From Mycobacterium sp. SMC-2 (GTDB lineage Bacteria > Actinomycetota > Actinomycetes > Mycobacteriales > Mycobacteriaceae), in assembly GCF_025263485.1 (NCBI RefSeq), contig NZ_CP079863.1:2294001-2358000 (forward strand): DNA of 64,000 bases, in the 5' to 3' direction. The notes beneath the pieces are model-generated. The model saw nothing but the letters and a program-made list of their open reading frames with translations. It did not search any database and had not been told where the DNA came from. The translations under genes and the position numbers were made by a program. Position 1 is the first letter of the stretch. Every line of letters starts with the position of its first letter. Shown here one piece after another: positions 15,989-28,731 of this stretch.

Positions 15989-17533
15989 GTGACCGAAGCC
16001 ATGACACACGTCGAGCCGACTCAGGCGCACGAACCGGTGCACACCCGGGCCCTCATCATCGGGACCGGTTTCTCCGGTATCGGCATGGCGATCGCACTGC
16101 AGAAGCAGGGAGTGGACTTCGTCATCCTGGAGAAGGCCGACGACGTCGGGGGCACCTGGCGGGACAACAGCTACCCCGGCTGCGCCTGCGACATCCCGTC
16201 GCACCTGTACTCGTTCTCGTTCGAGCCCAAGCCGGACTGGAAGAACCCGTTCTCCTTCCAGCCCGAGATCTGGGACTACCTCAGGGGGGTCACGGACAAA
16301 TACGGGTTGCGCCGCTACATGGTGTTCAACTCGCTGGTGGATCGCGGTCACTGGGACGACGACGAGAACCGGTGGCACGTGTTCACCGCCGACGGCCGCG
16401 AGTACGTCGCCCAGTTCCTGATCTCCGGCGCGGGCGCGCTGCACATCCCGTCCTTGCCCGACATCGAAGGTCGCGACGAATTCGCCGGTCCCGCTTTCCA
16501 TTCGGCGGAGTGGGACCACAGCGTCGATCTGGCCGGCAAGCGGGTGGCGATCATCGGCACCGGTGCCAGCGCGATCCAGATTGTCCCCGAGATCGTCGGG
16601 CAGGTCGCCGAACTTCAGCTCTACCAACGCACGCCGCCGTGGGTGGTGCCGCGCTCCAACCCCGAGATTCCCGTGGCGGTGCGCCGGGCCATGGCGAACG
16701 TCCCGGGCCTGCGGGCGCTGGTGCGTCTCGCGCTCTATTGGGGACAAGAGGCGCTGGCCATCGGCATGACCAAGCGGCCGAACGCGCTGAAGTTCATCGA
16801 GGCCTACTGTAAGTACAACATTCGCCGCTCGGTGAAGGACCGCGAGCTGCGCCGCAAGCTGACCCCGCACTACCGCATCGGGTGCAAGCGAATCCTGAAC
16901 TCCTCCACGTATTACGGCGCGGTCGCGGACCCCAAGACCCAGCTGATCACCGAGGGCATCAGCCGCATCACGCGGGATGGGATCGTCACCGCCGACGGCC
17001 GCGAGCGCAAGGTGGACGTGATCGTCTACGCCACCGGCTTCCACGTCACCGACTCCTACACCTACGTCCAGATCAAGGGGCGGCACGGCGAGGACCTGGT
17101 CGACCGCTGGAACCGCGAGGGCATCGGCGCTCATCGCGGCATCACCGTGGCCGACGTGCCCAACCTCTTCTTCCTGCTGGGACCCAACACCGGGCTCGGC
17201 CACAACTCCGTGGTGTTCATGATCGAATCGCAGATCCACTACGTCGCCGACGCGATCGCGACGTGCGACAAGCTGGGCGCGCAGGCGCTGGCGCCGACGC
17301 GCGAGGCCCAGGACCGATTCAATGACGAGCTGCAACGCCGGCTGTCGCAGTCGGTGTGGAACACCGGCGGCTGCAGCAGCTGGTACCTCGACGAGCACGG
17401 CAAGAACACCGTGCTGTGGGGCGGCTACACCTGGGAGTACTGGCGGGCGACCCGTGCGGTCAAGCCCGAGGAGTACCAGTTCTTCGGGGTCGGCACCGGG
17501 TCACGCGCCAACCGTCGCGCGGTGTCCGCCTAA
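15989..17533 (+). CDS. FAD-containing Baeyer-Villiger-type mono-oxygenase (Rv3049c-like)
   Basis: The 514-aa NADPH-dependent flavoprotein has an FAD GxGxxG (IGTGFSGIGMA, about residues 23-33), the type-I Baeyer-Villiger fingerprint FAGPAFHSAEWD (about 168-179), and an NADPH-binding IIGTGASAIQ (about 190-199). It should insert oxygen next to a carbonyl, or oxygenate a heteroatom, in an unknown substrate. It starts with GTG after AGGAAG. It follows a TetR gene in the same direction, and its 3' end overlaps the convergent TetR gene by 33 bp. Confidence 0.88.
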   Translation: MTEAMTHVEPTQAHEPVHTRALIIGTGFSGIGMAIALQKQGVDFVILEKADDVGGTWRDNSYPGCACDIPSHLYSFSFEPKPDWKNPFSFQPEIWDYLRGVTDKYGLRRYMVFNSLVDRGHWDDDENRWHVFTADGREYVAQFLISGAGALHIPSLPDIEGRDEFAGPAFHSAEWDHSVDLAGKRVAIIGTGASAIQIVPEIVGQVAELQLYQRTPPWVVPRSNPEIPVAVRRAMANVPGLRALVRLALYWGQEALAIGMTKRPNALKFIEAYCKYNIRRSVKDRELRRKLTPHYRIGCKRILNSSTYYGAVADPKTQLITEGISRITRDGIVTADGRERKVDVIVYATGFHVTDSYTYVQIKGRHGEDLVDRWNREGIGAHRGITVADVPNLFFLLGPNTGLGHNSVVFMIESQIHYVADAIATCDKLGAQALAPTREAQDRFNDELQRRLSQSVWNTGGCSSWYLDEHGKNTVLWGGYTWEYWRATRAVKPEEYQFFGVGTGSRANRRAVSA

Positions 17534-18064
17534 CAGGTCCGCGAAGGCTTTTGCGGCCGCATCCACCCCGGCCTCGTCTTCGGTGGCCACCAGGTCCAGC
17601 AGCAGGCCGCGGGTGACGGCCAGCCCGAGCCTGGCCATCGCGCCGTCGTAGGGGACGCCGGCGGCGGCTGACTCGACCTCGCGCAGCCAGCCGTCGACCG
17701 CGCCGGGAATCATTCGCGTGAACGGTTTTTCGCCCTGCGCCGCGCGCGAATAGCACTCGAAGAAAAGCCGCTCCAACTGCCGTAGTTCGGGGCGACGAAG
17801 GTCGGCCCACATCGCGGCGAAGCCTTCGGCCGGATCCTCAGGCAGCCCGGGCACCAAAGCCATCTGGCGTCGCTCGGCCTCCTCGACGATCGCAATCAGC
17901 AAATCTTCTCGAGAACCGAAGTGGTGCAACAACATCCGATGACTGGTTCCGACAGCGGCGGCGACATCGCGGAGCGAACGGTTGCCGATGCCGTTCGCGG
18001 CGAACTCGTCGAACAGCGCCTGCAGTAGTTCGTGGCGCCGTTCGGAATCAGGGGTGCGCGCCAT
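17501..18064 (-). CDS. TetR-family regulator
   Basis: The 187-aa protein has a helix-turn-helix at about residues 25-55 (LRDVAAAVGTSHRMLLHHFGSREDL). It overlaps the end of the upstream SRPBCC gene by 17 bp, so the two form an operon. A perfect 22-bp palindrome covers the start codon of that first gene and is probably the autorepression site. Confidence 0.85.
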   Translation of the reverse strand: MARTPDSERRHELLQALFDEFAANGIGNRSLRDVAAAVGTSHRMLLHHFGSREDLLIAIVEEAERRQMALVPGLPEDPAEGFAAMWADLRRPELRQLERLFFECYSRAAQGEKPFTRMIPGAVDGWLREVESAAAGVPYDGAMARLGLAVTRGLLLDLVATEDEAGVDAAAKAFADLLGGHRATVGA

Positions 18065-18494
18065 TGGCGCGGCTGAGTTGCTCCGACCGGGCCTTGAGTC
18101 CTTGAGCCTCGAGTTTGAGGAATCGCTTGGTCTTGTTGACCATCAGCCGGCCGACCAGCGCGCCGAGCACGCCGCGCTGATCGAGTTCCTGGCGCACAAG
18201 CGTGCCGCCGCCGGGCCGGGCGGTCACATAGTGGCGAGCGGTGACGTTCACGCCGGGGGAGCGTTGCACCCAGGTCCAGGAGGTGCCCGGATCGATCTCG
18301 GTGACCTTCCAGACCAGCTTCGACATGCCGGGCTGCTTGATCGTGAACCGCCTGCCGACCTCGAGCGCGGGCCCGTCCCGTCCGACCAGCGAAGTCACCG
18401 AGGCGGTCCACTCGGGCCAGCGCTCGACCTCGCTGAAGACATCCCAGACGAGCTGGGGCGGCGCATCGATCTCGATACTGTCTTCGGTAAACAT
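18048..18494 (-). CDS. SRPBCC (START/polyketide-cyclase fold) protein
   Basis: The 148-aa protein starts at MFTEDSIEIDAPP, followed by VWDVFSEVERWPEW and a ligand-cavity strand pattern ending in a long C-terminal helix, as in the SRPBCC family that binds hydrophobic ligands. No catalytic function can be assigned. The open frame extends to 18593, but the ATG at 18494 begins the fold and lies in the operator. It is the first gene of an operon with a TetR gene. Confidence 0.75.
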   Translation of the reverse strand: MFTEDSIEIDAPPQLVWDVFSEVERWPEWTASVTSLVGRDGPALEVGRRFTIKQPGMSKLVWKVTEIDPGTSWTWVQRSPGVNVTARHYVTARPGGGTLVRQELDQRGVLGALVGRLMVNKTKRFLKLEAQGLKARSEQLSRANGAHP

Positions 18495-18512
18495 GTACCA
18501 AATGGTACATGT
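18491..18512. promoter_or_regulatory. 22-bp palindromic operator over the SRPBCC start codon
   Basis: ACATGTACCA (18491-18500) and TGGTACATGT (18503-18512) are perfect inverse arms around AA. It is a typical TetR operator and overlaps the ATG, so binding would block initiation. Confidence 0.65.
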
Positions 18513-18589
18513 TGCGTGGCGGTCTTGGATAGCGGGCGCAATAATTGAGGGAGCGAGACCGAACGCCGCATACGGGCACGACACGCAAA

Positions 18590-18637
18590 ACACAAGCTCT
18601 TGTGTTCCGGCCCGTCGTCAGACACCAGGGGTAGTGT
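18590..18637 (+). promoter_or_regulatory. paired NrdR boxes upstream of nrdF2
   Basis: Box 1 is ACACAAG-CT-CTTGTGT (18590-18605), a perfect palindrome. Box 2 is ACACCAGGGGTAGTGT (18622-18637). Their centres are 32 bp apart. Box 2 is nearly the same as the box upstream of nrdH. Confidence 0.7.
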
Positions 18638-18674
18638 TTGAAGCCTGACGTTCCTCCTAAAAAACTGCGTGTGA

Positions 18675-20338
<1,664 letters not shown>

Positions 20339-20423
20339 GTTCGGGCCATGAACGGCATATGAATTGTGGGCAGGGAGCGACGGCTCGCTAGCGCGGGTGC
20401 CGCCACTACCCGACACTGTTCTG

Positions 20424-20855
20424 GTGACGAAACCCGCGTCCCCTGAGAAGGATCACCGCCACCATTTCTGCCGTTCGGTGATCCGGTGGCTGCAGGTCGG
20501 CTACCCGAACGGCGTTCCCGGCCCGGACCGCGTGCCGCTGATGGCCCTGCTCCGCAGCACACCGCTGAGCGAAGACCAGATCCGGGAGGTGGTGCGCCAG
20601 ATCACCGCCAAGGAAGGGTCACCGGAGACGGTCGGCCACCCGATCGATCGCGACGAGATCGCCGAATTCATCTCCGACATGACGCAATTCGACGCCGGCA
20701 GGGAAAACATCGCCCGGGTGGCCGCCACGTTGGCAGCGGCCGGATGGCCGCTGGCCGGCATCGACGTCAGCGAGGTAGTGCCCGACGACGAGCACGCGGA
20801 GGCAGCCGAAGCAATCGCCCGCTCGCCCGACGCACCGTCAGAGGTCGCCTCATAG
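20424..20855 (+). CDS. DUF3349 family protein (Rv3046c-like)
   Basis: The 143-aa protein contains the [21 protein letters not shown] segment that opens the actinobacterial DUF3349 family, followed by a [11 protein letters not shown] motif. It has no signal peptide or membrane segment. The GTG at 20424 is chosen because the extension to 20364 is not family-like. Its end overlaps the convergent adhC gene by 6 bp. The function is unknown to me. Confidence 0.75.
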   Translation: MTKPASPEKDHRHHFCRSVIRWLQVGYPNGVPGPDRVPLMALLRSTPLSEDQIREVVRQITAKEGSPETVGHPIDRDEIAEFISDMTQFDAGRENIARVAATLAAAGWPLAGIDVSEVVPDDEHAEAAEAIARSPDAPSEVAS

Positions 20856-21890
20856 CTTCGAGATGTCGATGACGAAACGGTAGCGAACGTCGCTCGCCAG
20901 CACGCGCTCGTAGGCCTCGTTGATGTAATCCGGCTCGATCAGCTCGATTTCGGGCGTCACATCGTGTTCGGCGCAGAAGTCCAGCATCTCCTGGGTTTCG
21001 GCGATCCCGCCGATGTTCGACCCCGACAGGCTGCGCCGCGCCAACGCCAGCGGGAAGGCGCCCACCTCCATGGGGTGCTCGGGGATGCCCAATTCGACGA
21101 GGGTGCCGTCGACGTCGAGCAGGCTCAGGTAGTCGTTGAGCTCCAGGTTCGCCGAAACCGTGTTCAGCATCAGGTCGAAGCTGCCGCGCAACTTCTTGAA
21201 GGTGTCGGGGTCGGAGGTGGCGTAGTAGTGCTTGGCGCCCAGCCGCAGCCCGTCTTCCATCTTCTTCAGCGACTGCGACAGCACGGTCACCTCGGCGCCC
21301 ATCGCCGCGCCCAGCTTGACACCCATGTGTCCCAGGCCGCCCAGGCCGATGATCGCCAGCCGGGTGCCCTCGCCGGCCTTCCAGTGCCGCAGCGGCGAGA
21401 ACAGTGTGATGCCGGCGCACAGCAGCGGCGCCGCCTTGTCCAGCGGCAGGGAGTCGGGGATGCGCACGACGAAGTTCTCGTCGACGACGATGGCCCGGCT
21501 GTAGCCGCCCTGCGTCACCGTGCCGTCTTTGTCGATGGAGTTGTAGGTGAAGGTCGCGCCCGGCTTGCAGTACTGCTCGAGCCCGGCCTGGCAACTGCTA
21601 CACCGACCGCAGGAGTTCACCATGCAGCCCACGCCGACGTGGTCGCCGACCTTGTGCTTGGTGACCTCGGGGCCGACCTCGCGCACCACGCCGGCGATCT
21701 CGTGGCCCACGACCACGGGGTAATTCGGGGTGCCCCATTCGCCTTTGGCGGTGTGGATGTCGGAGTGGCAGATTCCGGCGAACTTGATGTCGATCGCCAC
21801 GTCGTGCGGGCCGGGCTCGCGGCGGGTGATGGTGGTCTTGGTTAGCGGTTCGGTCGCCGACGTGGCGGCATAGGCCGAAACAGTGCTCAT
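20850..21890 (-). CDS. adhC: zinc-dependent alcohol dehydrogenase AdhC
   Basis: A 346-aa medium-chain dehydrogenase. The catalytic-zinc residues lie in [12 protein letters not shown] and GHEIAGVV, and four structural-zinc cysteines in the [15 protein letters not shown] segment. [14 protein letters not shown] dinucleotide motif (about residues 175-187) indicates NADP(H)-type binding, as in the cinnamyl-alcohol-dehydrogenase group. It corresponds to Rv3045. It has a good GAGGGG ribosome site. The promoter gap to fecB (80 bp) holds an AT-rich TTTAGCTAAGG stretch. Confidence 0.93.
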   Translation of the reverse strand: MSTVSAYAATSATEPLTKTTITRREPGPHDVAIDIKFAGICHSDIHTAKGEWGTPNYPVVVGHEIAGVVREVGPEVTKHKVGDHVGVGCMVNSCGRCSSCQAGLEQYCKPGATFTYNSIDKDGTVTQGGYSRAIVVDENFVVRIPDSLPLDKAAPLLCAGITLFSPLRHWKAGEGTRLAIIGLGGLGHMGVKLGAAMGAEVTVLSQSLKKMEDGLRLGAKHYYATSDPDTFKKLRGSFDLMLNTVSANLELNDYLSLLDVDGTLVELGIPEHPMEVGAFPLALARRSLSGSNIGGIAETQEMLDFCAEHDVTPEIELIEPDYINEAYERVLASDVRYRFVIDISKL

Positions 21891-21970
21891 GGATACCCCT
21901 CTTCGAGTGGTTGCGTCTCATAAAAGTTTAGCTAAGGTAATGTTTCCTGGCCAACGCTGGCCGCCCGTCG

Positions 21971-23077
21971 CTAATTGATCGGGGCGTTCACCAGTCGCAG
22001 GTCGTCGACGATGCCGCGGGCCGCGATCAGGCCCTCGCCGGTCTGCCAAACCTCGTCGTTGACGACGTAGACGCGGTTATCGCGGTTGGCTGACAGCTTG
22101 CGCCACGGGTTGCTGTCCAGCACCGTGGCGGCGCGCTGGGCGGCCTCCGGTGACGCGCACGAGAGGTAAATCACGTCGGCATCGGCGGCGGAGAGGTCCG
22201 GATTCTTGGCCAGATCGGCGTCGGTGGCGCCGATCTCGATGTACGGCTTGTCGGTGAACCGCTGGGATGCCGGCCGGTCCACCCCGACGGCGCCCAGCAC
22301 GCTGGCCGGGAAGTTGTTGGTGCCATAGACCCGGATCGTGTCGGTGGTCAGCCGCACGATGGACGCCTGGAAATGGGAGGCGTCGTGCTTGGCGCCGACG
22401 TCGCCGGCCCGCTGCGAGAAGCCGTTGAGCAGCGCCTCGGCCGCGGCGCCGCGCGCCGTAGCGGCGCCCACGCCGCGCAGGTTGTCCTCCCACGCTGCGC
22501 CGGGCGCCGCGGTGAACACCGCGGGGGCGATCGCGGCCAGCTTCGGATACAGCGTGGGCGTCAACCCCTGCGATCCCAGGATGAGGTCGGGGTGGGTCGC
22601 CGCGATCCCAGCCAGGTCCGGGTTGCTGCGGGTCCCCACGCCGGGCAGGCTGTGCACCGCGCTGCCCAGGTAGGCGGGCTGGCTCGAGGATCCGTCCGGC
22701 AACGCCGCGGCGACCACCCGCGACTGCAGTCCCAGTGCGCACAGGGCGTCGAGCTGGTCGCCGGAAAGCACGACGATGCGCTGCGGCTCCGCGGGCACCT
22801 GCACCACGTCCGGATTGACGCCGGCCGCGTTGTGGGCCTGCCGCGTCGTGGGCCCCGGATCGGCCGCCGCGGCGTCCCGCGCGCACGACTCGTCCGGGCG
22901 GCGGTCGTTTCCGAGCACGCCCGCGCCCGCGATTTGCGTGGTGGGGGTGACCAGGCCGGGGGTGGGCGCCTTGCTGCCGTTGTCGCCGGAGCCGCAGCCG
23001 CTGCACGTGAGGGCGAGTGCCGCCGCCAGCGCGGCGGCCGCGCGCAGGCACGCGGGTCGGGTCACGCCGAAAAGCAC
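21971..23077 (-). CDS. fecB: FecB-like siderophore/iron-complex binding lipoprotein
   Basis: A class III periplasmic-binding-fold protein (368 aa). The signal peptide ends in a CSGC lipobox near residue 28; mature halves include QRIVVLSGDQLDALCALG, HPDLILGSQG and the C-terminal VYVVNDEVWQTGEGL helix. It should be anchored outside the membrane and hand iron-siderophore or heme-like ligands to an importer. It corresponds to Rv3044. It lies divergent from ctaD and just upstream of adhC in the same direction. Confidence 0.92.
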   Translation of the reverse strand: MLFGVTRPACLRAAAALAAALALTCSGCGSGDNGSKAPTPGLVTPTTQIAGAGVLGNDRRPDESCARDAAAADPGPTTRQAHNAAGVNPDVVQVPAEPQRIVVLSGDQLDALCALGLQSRVVAAALPDGSSSQPAYLGSAVHSLPGVGTRSNPDLAGIAATHPDLILGSQGLTPTLYPKLAAIAPAVFTAAPGAAWEDNLRGVGAATARGAAAEALLNGFSQRAGDVGAKHDASHFQASIVRLTTDTIRVYGTNNFPASVLGAVGVDRPASQRFTDKPYIEIGATDADLAKNPDLSAADADVIYLSCASPEAAQRAATVLDSNPWRKLSANRDNRVYVVNDEVWQTGEGLIAARGIVDDLRLVNAPIN

Positions 23078-23248
23078 GCGTCAGACGCTAACACCCGGCG
23101 GTTGCGCGCCCGGCACACCGAAACGACACGCCGCGGCGCCGAGCCAATTACGACAGTTTGTAGGACCACTCCTGACGTCGGCCTCATCGGCGGTTAAGAT
23201 TCGTGTCAGCTCTGTTTTGGGCCCCTGTCCTACTGTTTGGAGAAGCTG

Positions 23249-24994
23249 TTGACAGCCGAAGCGCCCCCGTTGGGAGAACTCGAGGCCGTTCGCCCGTACC
23301 CGGACCGGACCGGCCCCAAAGGGAACCTCGTCTACAAACTGATCACCACGACCGATCACAAGATGATCGGCGTCATGTACACCGTCACCTGCTTCGTCTT
23401 CTTTTTCATCGGCGGGCTGATGGCGCTGCTGATGCGCACCGAACTGGCCGCACCCGGGCTGCAGTTCCTGTCGAATGAGCAGTTCAACCAGCTGTTCACC
23501 ATGCACGGCACGATCATGCTGCTGCTGTATGCGACCCCGGTGGTGTTCGGCTTCGCCAACCTGGTGCTGCCGCTGCAGATCGGCGCCCCCGACGTGGCGT
23601 TTCCGCGGTTGAACGCGTTCTCGTACTGGCTGTTCCTGTTCGGCGGCCTGATCGCGGCGGCCGGCTTCATCGTCCCGGGCGGGGCCGCGGACTTCGGCTG
23701 GACGGCCTACACGCCGCTGTCCGACGCCGTCCACTCACCCGGCGCCGGGGGAGACCTGTGGATCACCGGCCTGATCGTCGCCGGTCTGGGCACCATCCTG
23801 GGTGCGGTCAACATGATCACCACCGTGGTGTGCATGCGCGCCCCCGGGATGACGATGTTCCGGATGCCGATCTTCACCTGGAACATCCTGGTGACGTCGA
23901 TCCTGATCTTGATCGTGTTCCCGATCCTGACCGCCGCGCTGTTCGGGCTGGCCGCCGATCGACATCTAGGGGCCCACGTCTACGACGCGGCCAACGGCGG
24001 GGTCCTGCTGTGGCAGCACCTGTTCTGGTTCTTCGGCCACCCCGAGGTCTACATCATCGCGCTGCCGTTCTTCGGGATCGTCAGCGAGATCATCCCGGTG
24101 TTCTCTCGCAAGCCGATCTTCGGCTACACCACGCTGGTTTACGCGACGCTGTCGATCGCAGCGCTGTCGGTTGCGGTGTGGGCGCACCACATGTTCGCCA
24201 CCGGAGCCGTTCTGCTGCCGTTCTTTTCGTTCATGACCTATCTGATCGCCGTCCCGACCGGAATCAAGTTCTTCAACTGGATCGGCACGATGTGGAAGGG
24301 CCAGTTGACGTTCGAGACGCCGATGCTGTTTTCGTTCGGCTTCATGGTGACGTTCCTGTTGGGTGGTCTCACCGGCGTCATGCTGGCCAGCCCACCGCTG
24401 GACTTCCACGTCACCGATAGCTACTTCGTCGTCGCGCACTTCCACTACGTGCTGTTCGGCACCATCGTTTTCTCCACCTTCGCCGGTATCTACTTCTGGT
24501 TCCCGAAGGTGACCGGGCGCCTGCTTGACGAGCGGCTGGGCAAGCTGCACTTCTGGTTGACGTTCATCGGCTTCCACACCACGTTCCTTGTGCAGCACTG
24601 GCTGGGTGATATGGGTATGCCGCGCCGCTACGCCGACTACCTGCCCACCGACGGCTTCCAGGGCCTGAACGTGGTCTCCACGGTCGGCGCCTTCATCCTG
24701 GGCGCGTCGATGTTCCCGTTCGTCTGGAACGTCTTCAAGAGCTGGCGCTACGGCGAGGTCGTGACCGTCGACGACCCGTGGGGCTACGGCAACTCGCTGG
24801 AGTGGGCGACCAGCTGCCCGCCGCCGCGGCACAACTTCACCGAGTTGCCCCGGATCCGTTCGGAGCGACCGGCTTTCGAGCTGCACTACCCGCACATGGT
24901 GGAGCGGCTGCGCGCCGAGGCGCACGTGGGCCGGGCTCATGGGCCGTCGGACAAGGACGTCACCAGGCTGGACGACGTCAACGTTCGCAGCTGA
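23249..24994 (+). CDS. ctaD: cytochrome c oxidase subunit 1 (aa3)
   Basis: The 12-helix heme-copper subunit of the terminal oxidase in the plasma membrane. The CuB/heme ligands are in [15 protein letters not shown] (His and cross-linked Tyr), WAHHMFATG and AHFHYVLFG; proton-channel residues are conserved. It matches Rv3043c. A TTG at 23249 preceded by GGAG at 23239-23242 gives the known N-terminus (MTAEAPPLG); the open frame reaches back to 23237. serB2 follows after 24 bp. Confidence 0.97.
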   Translation: MTAEAPPLGELEAVRPYPDRTGPKGNLVYKLITTTDHKMIGVMYTVTCFVFFFIGGLMALLMRTELAAPGLQFLSNEQFNQLFTMHGTIMLLLYATPVVFGFANLVLPLQIGAPDVAFPRLNAFSYWLFLFGGLIAAAGFIVPGGAADFGWTAYTPLSDAVHSPGAGGDLWITGLIVAGLGTILGAVNMITTVVCMRAPGMTMFRMPIFTWNILVTSILILIVFPILTAALFGLAADRHLGAHVYDAANGGVLLWQHLFWFFGHPEVYIIALPFFGIVSEIIPVFSRKPIFGYTTLVYATLSIAALSVAVWAHHMFATGAVLLPFFSFMTYLIAVPTGIKFFNWIGTMWKGQLTFETPMLFSFGFMVTFLLGGLTGVMLASPPLDFHVTDSYFVVAHFHYVLFGTIVFSTFAGIYFWFPKVTGRLLDERLGKLHFWLTFIGFHTTFLVQHWLGDMGMPRRYADYLPTDGFQGLNVVSTVGAFILGASMFPFVWNVFKSWRYGEVVTVDDPWGYGNSLEWATSCPPPRHNFTELPRIRSERPAFELHYPHMVERLRAEAHVGRAHGPSDKDVTRLDDVNVRS

Positions 24995-26254
<1,260 letters not shown>

Positions 26255-26299
26255 CGACCCGGCAGGTATCGGGCCGCCCCGGTACGGCACGATGGGCGG

Positions 26300-27142
26300 G
26301 TGCCCGAGAACGGTGGCGAGGCGGCCGACCCCGATCTGCTGATCGACTTCAGGAATGTGTCGCTGCGGCGCGGCGGTCGCGTGCTCGTCGGGCCCGTAAA
26401 TTGGGCGGTCGAACTCGACGAGCGCTGGGTCATCGTCGGCCCGAACGGCGCCGGCAAGACGTCGCTGCTGCGGATTGCGGCGGCGGCCGAGCACCCCTCG
26501 TCGGGGGTGGCCTTCGTGCTCGGCGAGCGGCTGGGCCGAGTGGACGTTTCGGAGTTGCGCTCCCGGATCGGGCTGAGCTCTTCGGCCCTGGCGCAGCGGG
26601 TGCCCACCGACGAGGTGGTGCGCGACCTAGTCGTCTCGGCCGGCTACGCGGTGCTGGGCCGCTGGCGGGAGCGCTACGAGGACGTCGACTACCGCCGGGC
26701 CATCGACATGCTGGAGAGCCTCGGCGCCGAGCACCTAGCGGACCGTAGCTACGGGACGTTGTCGGAGGGTGAGCGCAAGCGGGTGTTGATCGCCCGCGCG
26801 CTGATGACGGATCCGGAGCTGTTGCTGCTCGACGAGCCCGCCGCCGGGCTGGACCTCGGCGGGCGCGAGGAGCTGGTGGCGCGGCTGGCCGACCTGGCGG
26901 CCGACCCCGACGCCCCCGCGCTGGTGCTGGTCACCCACCACGTCGAGGAGATCCCGCCCGGCTTCAGCCACTGCATGCTGCTGTCCGAAGGGAAGGTGGT
27001 GGCCGCGGGGTTGCTGACCGACGTGCTCACCGCCGAGAACCTGTCCACCGCCTTCGGCCAGTCGATCGCCCTCGACGTCGTCGACGGGCGCTATTTCGCC
27101 CGCCGCGTCCGCACCCGCGCAGCCCACCGGAGGCAGCTATGA
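26300..27142 (+). CDS. ABC transporter ATP-binding protein (Rv3041c-like)
   Basis: The 280-aa ATPase has Walker A GPNGAGKT, signature LSEGERKR, Walker B LLLLDEPAAGLD and a switch histidine in LVTHH. No permease is encoded next to it, so the partner and substrate are unknown. The ATGA overlap with the Nudix gene shows translational coupling. Confidence 0.9.
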   Translation: MPENGGEAADPDLLIDFRNVSLRRGGRVLVGPVNWAVELDERWVIVGPNGAGKTSLLRIAAAAEHPSSGVAFVLGERLGRVDVSELRSRIGLSSSALAQRVPTDEVVRDLVVSAGYAVLGRWRERYEDVDYRRAIDMLESLGAEHLADRSYGTLSEGERKRVLIARALMTDPELLLLDEPAAGLDLGGREELVARLADLAADPDAPALVLVTHHVEEIPPGFSHCMLLSEGKVVAAGLLTDVLTAENLSTAFGQSIALDVVDGRYFARRVRTRAAHRRQL

Positions 27143-27960
27143 CGTCACCCACCGAACAGCCGCCGCTGGTCCCAAGGCCCGCGGCGACCGTGATGCTGAT
27201 CCGCGACGAGCCCGGCGGCATCGCGGTCTTCCTGATGCGCCGGCACGCCAAGATGGAGTTCGCCGCGGGGACGATGGTATTTCCCGGCGGTGGGGTCGAC
27301 GACCGGGACCGCAACGCCGACATCGCATGGGCCGGCCCGCCGGCGCAGTGGTGGGCCGAGCGCTTCGGCATCGAACCCGACCTCGCCGAGGCGCTGGTGT
27401 GCGCCGCCGCCCGTGAGACGTTCGAGGAATCGGGGGTGCTGTTCGCGGGGCCCGCCGGCGACCCGGAGGGCATCGTCGGCGACGCCTCGGTGTACGCCGA
27501 CGCCCGCCGCGCGCTGGCCGACGGCACATTGTCGTTCGCGGACTTCCTGCGCCGCGAGAACCTGGAGCTGCGCGCCGACCTGCTCCGGCCGTGGGCCAAC
27601 TGGGTCACCCCCGAAGCCGAGCGCACCCGCCGCTATGACACCTATTTCTTTGTGGGCGCCCTGCCGGAGGGGCAGCGGGCCGACGGCGAGAACACCGAAT
27701 CCGACCGCGCCGGCTGGACGACACCGCAGGCCGCCATCGACGACTTCTCCGCCGGCCGGTGTTTCCTGCTGCCGCCGACCTGGACCCAGCTGGATTCGCT
27801 GGCCGGACGGACCGTCGCGGACGTGCTGGCCGTCGAGCGTCAGATCGTGCCCGTGCAGCCGCACCTGGAGATCCAGGGCGACAACTGGGTGTTCGAGTTC
27901 TTCGACTCCGACCGCTACCACCGGGCGCGCGAGGCCGGCGGGATGGGGTGGCGGCATTGA
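27139..27960 (+). CDS. Nudix hydrolase (Rv3040c-like)
   Basis: The 273-aa protein has a spaced-out Nudix box: FPGGGVDD at the front and [12 protein letters not shown] as the REUXEE part, with a long insert between them, as in the NUDT8/NUDT19-like (CoA or acyl-CoA pyrophosphatase) group. A link to CoA would fit the enoyl-CoA hydratase gene, which overlaps its stop by 4 bp (TTGA). The substrate is inferred. Confidence 0.85.
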   Translation: MTSPTEQPPLVPRPAATVMLIRDEPGGIAVFLMRRHAKMEFAAGTMVFPGGGVDDRDRNADIAWAGPPAQWWAERFGIEPDLAEALVCAAARETFEESGVLFAGPAGDPEGIVGDASVYADARRALADGTLSFADFLRRENLELRADLLRPWANWVTPEAERTRRYDTYFFVGALPEGQRADGENTESDRAGWTTPQAAIDDFSAGRCFLLPPTWTQLDSLAGRTVADVLAVERQIVPVQPHLEIQGDNWVFEFFDSDRYHRAREAGGMGWRH

Positions 27961-28721
27961 GCGAGTTCGTCAGCACGGTGGTCAGCGACGGCTCGCGGGA
28001 CCCCGGCCTGGCCATGCTGTTGCTCTCGCGGCCGCCGACCAACGCGATGACCCGCCAGGTCTACCGGGAGATCGTCGCCGCGGCCGGCGAGCTGGGGGAG
28101 CGTGACGACGTGGCCGCGGTCATCCTATTCGGTGGCCATGAGATCTTCTCGGCCGGCGACGACATGCCCGAGCTGCGGACGCTGAGCGCGCCGGAGGCCG
28201 AGACGGCGGCCAGCGCGCGGCAGCGGGCCATCGCCGCCGTGGCGGGCATCCCCAAGCCGACCGTGGCGGCGATCACCGGCTATGCGCTGGGCGCCGGGCT
28301 GACGCTGGCGCTGGCCGCCGACTGGCGCGTCAGCGGCGACAACGTGAAGTTCGGCGCGACCGAGATCCTGGCCGGTCTGATACCCGGCGGTGACGGCATG
28401 GCCCGCCTGACCCGCGCGGCCGGGGCGAGCAGGGCCAAGGAGCTGGTGTTCAGCGGCCGGTTCTTCGACGCCGAGGAGGCACTGGCGCTGGGCCTGATCG
28501 ACGAGATGGTGGGCCCCGACGACGTCTACGACGCCGCCGCGGGGTGGGCGCGCCGCTTCCTCGACGGCCCGCGACAAGCGCTGGCCGCCGCTAAGGCGGG
28601 CATCAACGACGTGTTCGAGCTGGGCCCGGCCGACCGCGACGCCGCCGAGCGGCGCCGCTACGTCGACGTGTTCTCCGCTGGTCAGAGCGGCGAAGGCGAA
28701 TCGGAATCCTGCGCCCGTTAG
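27957..28721 (+). CDS. echA17: enoyl-CoA hydratase/isomerase family, EchA17-like
   Basis: The crotonase fold (254 aa) has an oxyanion-hole [14 protein letters not shown] segment and [18 protein letters not shown]. The TTG at 27957 overlaps the Nudix stop and gives the same length as Rv3039c; the open frame reaches further back without homology. It should hydrate a trans-2-enoyl-CoA in fatty-acid breakdown. Confidence 0.9.
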   Translation: MSEFVSTVVSDGSRDPGLAMLLLSRPPTNAMTRQVYREIVAAAGELGERDDVAAVILFGGHEIFSAGDDMPELRTLSAPEAETAASARQRAIAAVAGIPKPTVAAITGYALGAGLTLALAADWRVSGDNVKFGATEILAGLIPGGDGMARLTRAAGASRAKELVFSGRFFDAEEALALGLIDEMVGPDDVYDAAAGWARRFLDGPRQALAAAKAGINDVFELGPADRDAAERRRYVDVFSAGQSGEGESESCAR

Positions 28722-28731
28722 GCTGCCCTTC

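Noticed and set aside
21891..21970. TTTAGCTAAGGTAA stretch upstream of adhC as an IdeR iron box
   Set aside because: It contains TTAGCTAA but lacks the central base and the outer TTAGG/CCTAA arms of the 19-bp IdeR consensus. It is on the adhC side, not in front of fecB.
23160..23233. GTAGGAC/GTCCTAC inverse pair in the fecB-ctaD gap
   Set aside because: The 7-bp arms are 60 bases apart, with no supporting repeat at other promoters.
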